From Lolium rigidum (taxonomy: Eukaryota > Streptophyta > Magnoliopsida > Poales > Poaceae): 64,000 bases of DNA. The notes beneath the pieces were generated by a model. It made no database searches and was not told the origin of the DNA. It was given only the letters and a program-made list of their open reading frames with translations. This document shows, in pieces, positions 57,851 through 64,000 of the stretch. Positions within the stretch are counted from its first letter, which is position 1, and the number at the start of each line of letters is the position of its first letter. Made by a program: the position numbers and the translations under genes. The DNA lies in assembly GCF_022539505.1 (NCBI RefSeq), contig NC_061508.1, forward strand, positions 345,167,484-345,231,483, read 5' to 3'.

Positions 57851-58495
57851 ACCTAAAGCCACTTGGCATAATGACATAATTCTGTTTTGTGTGTGTGTAC
57901 AGGTTTCAAATGGAGAATCGCGAGGATCTCAATCACATGTTGATCAAGAAGTTCTTGAAGATAACTTGTGTAATTTAGCATAATTCAATTCCTTGTAATT
58001 TTCCTTTTTCTTTTTCATTTATTCAATTTCTGGAATGTGTTGTATATTTATAATTCACATGGATAATGTAAATGACAATGTATCTTGTGTGTGATTATCA
58101 ATAAAGCTCAATTTTCTCTCATGAGCACTTCATATGAATTTGTATTCTTTTATAATCATACTTTTCCAATTTATATGATTGTTTAATGGATTATTCATAA
58201 TTTGAATTATGATATATCAAGTTGAAGTTTGAATTTGAAATTCAAATTCAATCATGCAACTTAAATTGAAATATGAAATGTTTCCCTCTCTTCTCGAAAT
58301 GCTAAGTTAATATAGGATAGGTCCAAATTTATCGCACTCTCGAAACCCTAATCCTGTCAGGTGTCGAGAGAGAAACTTGTCCCCCTTTGAGATGTAGTTT
58401 GTAAATAAGCACGAAATTTCCCCATATTTTACGATGCAATGCACATCCCTTTCTAAAAACTACCCCGCAATCATCTCGAATACTGGGATATTACA
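57851..58495 (+). repeat. Second LTR remnant ending GGGATATTACA
   Basis: AT-rich sequence with a polyadenylation-like AATAAAG near 58102 and a palindromic TTGAATTTGAAATTCAAATTCAA near 58230. It ends in CTGGGATATTACA at 58495, the inverse of the TGTAATATCCCAG start common in grass LTRs. No coding part remains. Confidence 0.5.
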
Positions 58496-58704
58496 AATGT
58501 TTAGGAGATAACTTTCCTGCTAGGCAAACCAAAATGACTCAAGTTTACTTCGTGTCATCCAAAACCAGTACTACTATTTAATTATGGCATTGAACAGGTT
58601 ACTTCTCTACTGACTCCATGCTACGATGAACACAGGAAAGTTCAGGAAAATCCCTTTTTCCACAGACTAGAGTAATTCATAGAAACACACCTATCCATGT
58701 GGTA

Positions 58705-59964
58705 TCAAGGTATGAACCATGCTGGGCGCGGCCAGCTCTTAAGCCACCCAAGCCCCTGGATCTTCTCCACCGTCTTGTCCTTGAGGCTGTACACCGCGGC
58801 GCCCAGCTCTTTATAGTCGCCATTGTATGCCAGTCCCGGCGGGTGGTCTTCAGTGAAGTACACGCAGCCGGCCTTCAATTCCGGGTGCTCCCTCGTCGAC
58901 ACGCACAGCGAGTTGTTCACTCCGACGAACAGAGCAGTATCACCGATGTCATTGACCTCCTTCCACCGCCCTCCAGCTTCGCCGTCCAGGACCTGCAGTT
59001 TGATGGACCAGGTCCCCTTGCAGCCCTCGGCCTGCTCGTAGCCCTTGAGCACAACCATTAGCCGGCCATCGGGAGCCGCTATCAGGTACTTGCGGCTGCG
59101 GTTGCTCTTGCTGCGGTGCGACGAGCTGTTGCTCTCGATGGGCAGCCTTGGCGCGACCACGGTGCTCGTGAAACTGCCCGCGGCAGCATCCTGCTCCCAC
59201 GACTCCACGGCGCCGGAGTACGTGACGGAGTAGAAACGCCCACCGTGGTGGATCGCGTCCTCGACGCCGTCGCGCGAGGATGCCAGTCTCCAAGTCGGGT
59301 TCTCCGCCGTCGCAAAGGCCGGAGCTCCGTACTGTGGAGTCAGGACGAGCATCGCGGCGTAGTTGCCAGGGCGCGCGGGCGCCGAGAGGACGACCTTGCG
59401 ATAGAACCACCTGCGCATATCCTCAGCGCAGGTGGTGTGCGTCCCGGGCAGATTCGGGCCCCAGCCTTGGTGGTCGTACGGCGGGCCGCCGAACCGGATG
59501 TCCCGGAACGGAGCCATCAGCAGCGAGAAGTGGTGGTAGTGGTTGGAGGGCAGGAAGAGGCCCAGGGTGGAGATGGGCGGGAGCGCGGCCTGCCCGCCGG
59601 TGACCAGGTTGAGGAGGCGCATCTGGCCGCGGTCGTCGGCGGTGACGAGCCATCCGCCAGGTGAGGATCCCAGGAAGGCGAGATCGCGAAGGGCGGGACC
59701 TCGCGCGCGCGCGCCGGCGGCGCGGGGGTCGGCGAGGGAGAAGAGCGTGGCGGTCTTCGCCTCCGGGGTCTCTCCGGGGAGGACCAGGCACGGCGCCTCC
59801 GGCCTGAAGGCAGCGCGTGCCGTGCGGAAGACCTCGGCAAAGGAGAGGCGTCCGGCAAGACAGAGACGGCCGTGGATTTCGGCCAGCAGATCCGGCGAGA
59901 GGCTGGACAGGTCGCCACCGCTTTCGCCTTGGCTGCGGCGGTGCGTCTCCGATTGGGGCGGCAT
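58705..59964 (-). CDS. F-box/DUF295 protein, single exon
   Basis: An uninterrupted 419-codon frame starts with ATG at 59964. Residues 20-50 (LSSLSPDLLAEIHGRLCLAG) form an F-box-like motif, expected to bind SKP1 in an SCF ubiquitin ligase. The rest is a beta-propeller-like DUF295/KIB domain with PGGWLVTADDRGQMRLLNL, then FYSVTYSGAVESWE, LMVVLKGYE and the C-terminal signature CVYFTEDHP, AVYSLKDKTVEKIQGL and PAWFIP. Such proteins are numerous in grasses and select substrates for degradation; the target is unknown. It lacks introns and frame breaks, unlike almost everything around it. GC-rich codons fit a native grass gene. Confidence 0.88.
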   Translation of the reverse strand: MPPQSETHRRSQGESGGDLSSLSPDLLAEIHGRLCLAGRLSFAEVFRTARAAFRPEAPCLVLPGETPEAKTATLFSLADPRAAGARARGPALRDLAFLGSSPGGWLVTADDRGQMRLLNLVTGGQAALPPISTLGLFLPSNHYHHFSLLMAPFRDIRFGGPPYDHQGWGPNLPGTHTTCAEDMRRWFYRKVVLSAPARPGNYAAMLVLTPQYGAPAFATAENPTWRLASSRDGVEDAIHHGGRFYSVTYSGAVESWEQDAAAGSFTSTVVAPRLPIESNSSSHRSKSNRSRKYLIAAPDGRLMVVLKGYEQAEGCKGTWSIKLQVLDGEAGGRWKEVNDIGDTALFVGVNNSLCVSTREHPELKAGCVYFTEDHPPGLAYNGDYKELGAAVYSLKDKTVEKIQGLGWLKSWPRPAWFIP

Positions 59965-60790
59965 CTCGACTCTGACGGTTTGGATACGGTATCAGCCGGT
60001 TTATTCATCGTCGCTTCAGGAGTTGGAGTCGATCTCGTGTTCGCAGCCAGCAGATGATTTAACAAAGGTTGTTGTGTTGGCCCGGGACTTGTATCGACTA
60101 TGACGGTTTCGGTGGTGAGAGCCTGCCCGTGTAAAATTAACCCAGTTAATATTTATTTCTTTTTTTCTCAAATTTTTTCATACAGTTAAATGCGTCTAGA
60201 TAAATTTATATATCTAGATAAAGTTGAGTCACTTATTTTCGAACCTAGAGTTTCTTTACCGTGAAAATCGAGTTGGTGATGGCGATGTGTCACCAACACA
60301 ACAATCTCGCTCATTAGACCTACCGATGTGGTCAGATTAACCCTACGTATATTTTTCTCAATATATAATCTACAGTGTTCTCCTGGACATTTCGCTAGCA
60401 TCAAAGATTTACCAAAATCCTCCTCACCGCTGTAAAATGCTTGCCAAAATCTTTCTCGTTGTTATGAAGTATTGACAAAATTCACATCTCACTTGCTAGA
60501 AGAGAGGTTAACATCATTGATAATGGGGTTAATTAGATAGATGCCTTTCTGGCTATTTGAGAAATGCCACTGCAATTTTTCATAGATTTTATAGACGCTA
60601 TTATGCCCACTGAAACACAAGCACCTGCTAATATACACGTATTTCTGATGTATGTACGTATACATGGTGGGCCCATTTGAATCATCTTAGACTAGGCTGG
60701 CTGCAAGAACGAACAAAAAGGCAAGATCCAATCTACTAGATGTTAGCAACGATATGGGATCAACATACCCTCGAAGATCACTAAGCGTTT
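59965..60790. other. Upstream region of the F-box gene, no gene seen
   Basis: AT-rich except for the first 130 bp. It would hold the minus-strand promoter of the F-box/DUF295 gene, but I cannot point to a reliable TATA box. No frames of note. Confidence 0.4.
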
Positions 60791-61149
60791 AACAAGGTGG
60801 ATCTCGTGGATGATGTAGTCGATCACTTGCCGCTCTCAGGAGCGAGTAGAAGATCTCGTCGGTGCCGCAATCGGGCAGCACCTCCGCACTCGGTCACACG
60901 CACAGTGTTGATGAAGACGTCCTTTTCCCCGTTCCAGTGGGCAGCAGAAGTAGTAGATCCTCCTCGGAATCCCGGTAGCACGAAGGCGTGTTGACGGTGG
61001 TGGTGGAGATCTCCTGTAGGGCTTCGCCATCACCGTGCGGGAGAGAGGTGGAGGAGGGTGGCGCTAGGGTTTGGGGAGAGAGAGGGGTGCGGCCAAGGCA
61101 ACCAAGGTGTTGCTGGTCAGCCCCTCTCCTCCTCTTTATATAGGTGGAA
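60791..61149 (-). repeat. Possible retroelement leader fragment, reversed
   Basis: GC-richer sequence that, read on the minus strand, has TATATAAAGAGG and then a leader-like GATCTCC/GGCGCTAGGG stretch, resembling a retroelement R/U5 or promoter region. It is also compatible with a host promoter. It ends where Gypsy C begins. Confidence 0.3.
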
Positions 61150-61154
61150 CACCC

Positions 61155-64000
61155 TGATGTCTACGCACGCTTCTATTCTTGTAGACAGTGTTGGGCCTCC
61201 AAGTGCAGAGGTTTGTAGAATAGCAACAAGTTTCCCTTAAGTGGATCACCCAAGGTTTATCGAACTCAGGGAGGCAGAGGGCAAATATATCCCTCTCTAG
61301 CAACCCTGTAATTGCGATATAAGAAGTCTCGTGTGTCCCCAACACGCCCAATACACTTGTCAGGTGTATAGGTGCACTAGTTTGGTGAAGAGATAGTGAA
61401 ATACAACTAATATGGATGATTATGAGTAGTAATTGCAATCTGAAATAACAATGGCAATAAGCAAACATGTAGTAGAACTGATTGTAAACGGTGTTTCAAT
61501 GCTTGGAAACAAGGCCTAGGGATCATACTTTCACTAGTGGACACTCTCAACAATGATACCATAATTGAATACAAAGATATTATCACTTCACTATGCTACA
61601 CTGAACCACTCTCCCGTTTGATAATAAACACAAATTCATTGCGTAGGTCTGCATAAGCATTCCTTAAAGTTCACATTCCCAATCTATGGGCACCCCATGA
61701 TGTCACTTTGAGCATACAAACATGGTACTAACTAGTCACCACAATTCATAAGTATTTCTATAAATTAAGCTTAAGAAGCAAACACGGTGTGCACATTGTC
61801 ACCTTCACACCGTTGGACAAGGTGTCCTCGGAGATCACATGATAAAACTATTTGAGTAGCACAATAGTTGAAGCATAATATCTACTTATTCAACTAGATT
61901 ACAAAGCTCATGATCACATAAAGATCATACATGGAGAGATAGATAGACCACATATCTACCGGTAAAGCCCTCAGCCTCAGGGGAGAACTACTCACTCCTC
62001 ATCATGGGAGTCAACAACGGCGATGGAGATGTCGGTGGAGTCGATGGAGATGGCTCCGGGGGCAATTCCCCGTCCCGGCAGGGTGCCGGAACAGAGACTT
62101 CTGTCCCCTGAATTTTTTCTGCGATGGCGGCGGAACTACGGAATTTTTCATGGACAGAGGCTTGTTGATTTAGGGTTTTGCGTCGGGAGGTATTTATAGG
62201 CGGAAGGGCGAGGTCGGTGGAGGCTTGGTGAACCCAGACCACCCCTATGCGCGGGCTAGGGCCAGGTCACGCCTAGGCATGGTCTAGCCACCCTGTGGCC
62301 GCCCTTCGTCTCTCCTCCGGACTTCGTCTTTGTTACGAAAAAATAAGATCTTCGGCTTTTGTTTCGTCCAATTCCGAGAATATTTCATGTACAACTTTTC
62401 TGAAATACAAAACAGCTGAAAATAGAGAACTGGCAATGTGTCATTCTGTCAATAGGTTAGTGCCGGAAAATGTATAAAAGTGCAACGAAGTGTGAGCAAA
62501 ACATATAGGAATTGGTGTAAAACATGCATGGATCATCAAAAATTGTAGATACGTTTGCGACGTATCAAGCATCCACAAGCTTAACTCTTGCTCGTCCTCG
62601 AGTAGGTAAGTGATAATAAAATAATTTTGAGGTGGCATGCAGCCAACACAATATTGATCAAGTTATTGTAAAAGCATTGTAAGCTGGGATCAAAGTACTC
62701 TAAACATAGGCATGATAGATATAATTCTAACAATATAACTTAGCAACTATGTTATAACATGAGAAGTAACTCAAACAAAGGATCATGAATAATTGTGCAT
62801 TGAAAGCAACTATTTGTTTATGACCATAGAGAAAACATAGCAAAGTGGTACTGAGCTTGTCCTTTATGAAGTAGCAAAACATAAATGCTAGGACACCTTT
62901 AAAGTTCAAAGGGTGACTAGATACAAGTAATTTAAGAACAAGCAATAGCATAATCATGAACCAATCAATAATAATTTTGGGACTATGCACATTGCACTAA
63001 GAATGACAACTATGCTCTCTTAATTGGTGCATAAAGAAATAAGATGAAGACTCAACATAAAAGTAAAAGAAAGGTCCTTCGCAGAAGGAAGTAAAATTAC
63101 TCATGTGCTAGAGCTTTTTATTTTGAATGCAATAGGAATGGTGAAAATATATGTTTTGAGAGGTATGCGTGTCTATGTCAAGGACTGGCATCAAACAATC
63201 TATCATCCTTTCATATAGTGACCTCAAGAGAGGCTCCCATGTAGTTCTCCAATGCACATCATTATTTAGGATCTCTCCATTACATAATATGCGGAGCATT
63301 ATTTGTTTATTTGTTTATTTTATATTTTATTTGGGATGGGCACCCAGTTGTCGTGCTCTTTTTGCAATATTATGGACCAGCACATTATGCATGCTAGTCA
63401 CAGAATGAAGTCATGAAAATACAATAAACCATTCAATACTTCCTCATGAGCTAAGAATAAAACACAAAACAGGTAATAATGTTGAAGGTTTAAAGGTAGC
63501 ACACAATCAATCCACTTTGGAGTGGCAGTGAAACACCACATATAGGTATGTATGGTGGGAACAATTGGAAAGTTTGGTTTTTGGTGATTGGATGCACGAG
63601 TAGAACTCATACTCAGTACAGGTGAAAGCTAGCAAAAGACTGGAAGCGACCAACTAAGAGAGCAATAATGGCCATAATCATGCATAGCGACAAAACATTA
63701 TTGATCAAAGCATAAAGTGATATTACAAGTAAAAAACTAAATGATCACAAAGGATTTAGTTGACTGCTTTGTAGAATGGTATAAGCATGTGCCAAGTCAA
63801 CCCAATAAAGCATCAAAGGAGAATACCATAATTTTATGTTTTTATGATGGAAACAACACATGATTCTTTCAATAGCACATTATGCACTCTCAGATATTTG
63901 AGACAAGTCATGCTACAACAATAAATCGTAATAATATGACAAGAATAACATCCAATATGACATGCCAAAATATATGCCACAGTCTAGACAAGCTTACTTT
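61155..64000 (-). mobile_element. Gypsy C: 3' LTR and part of a third related element
   Basis: The LTR occupies 61155-62567 on the minus strand (TGATACGTCGCAAACG at its start, GTAGACATCA at its end), with CACCC before it as the presumed duplication. The polypurine tract motif AAGCTTGTGGATGCT lies at about 62568-62583. The remaining 1.4 kb is non-coding and of the same type as the 3' regions of Gypsy A and B. The window ends before any gag or protease. Confidence 0.8.

Noticed and set aside
58705..59664. Plus-strand frames across the F-box gene
   Set aside because: Shadows of the GC-rich minus-strand gene, without domains.

Overview
This window comes from a large, transposon-rich grass genome, most likely a Pooideae/Triticeae relative. 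The reasons are: Gypsy LTRs starting TGATACGTCTCC with a tRNA-Asp primer site; CACTA elements with TTTAGTCCCGGTT-type subterminal repeats; PIF/Harbinger and Mutator-like elements; L1-type LINEs; and host genes with plant introns and high-GC exons. Two 100-N gaps (80-179 and 45308-45407) are scaffold joins. Family names such as Sabrina are from memory and were not checked by search.

Layout. 1-5 kb: a Gypsy LTR scrap, a 1.3-kb CACTA element holding a 5S-rRNA-like block, and a 1-kb Harbinger-type element with an ATG-less open frame. 5-15.8 kb: a mosaic of AT-rich repeats, GC-rich gene fragments and two related non-LTR retroposons, each with a 14-bp target duplication. 15.8-32.4 kb: one L1-type LINE (about 7.5 kb before interruption) on the minus strand, bounded by a 15-bp duplication. 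It was split by a second CACTA element (also with a 5S-like block), a 6.9-kb Gypsy element with both LTRs, and a 0.6-kb TTCGGTC-rich insertion. 32.6-45.3 kb: a minus-strand Gypsy element encoding only gag and protease, with a second LINE inserted in its gag; it runs into the second gap. 45.4-46.8 kb: a fragment of another LTR.

46.8-60 kb is the gene-bearing part. A Mutator-like element (9-bp duplication), itself split by a Harbinger element with a broken transposase, ends 207 bp before the start codon of a seven-exon cysteine-rich receptor-like kinase (CRK). The short space between them carries paired WRKY W-boxes. Downstream lie a copied piece of the CRK exon 6/intron 6 junction, a minisatellite, LTR-retrotransposon remnants and an intact single-exon F-box/DUF295 gene. 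61.2 kb to the end is a third gag/protease-type Gypsy element, cut by the window edge.

Only two genes look like working host genes: the CRK (with a 104-bp frame-disrupting segment in exon 1) and the F-box/DUF295 gene. The strongest signals beyond annotation are the 5S-derived segments in two CACTA elements whose subterminal repeats have diverged, and a pattern of small indels at CTG/CAG sites between the two LTRs of one element. The latter suggests uncorrected sequencing errors, so some frameshifts here may not be real.
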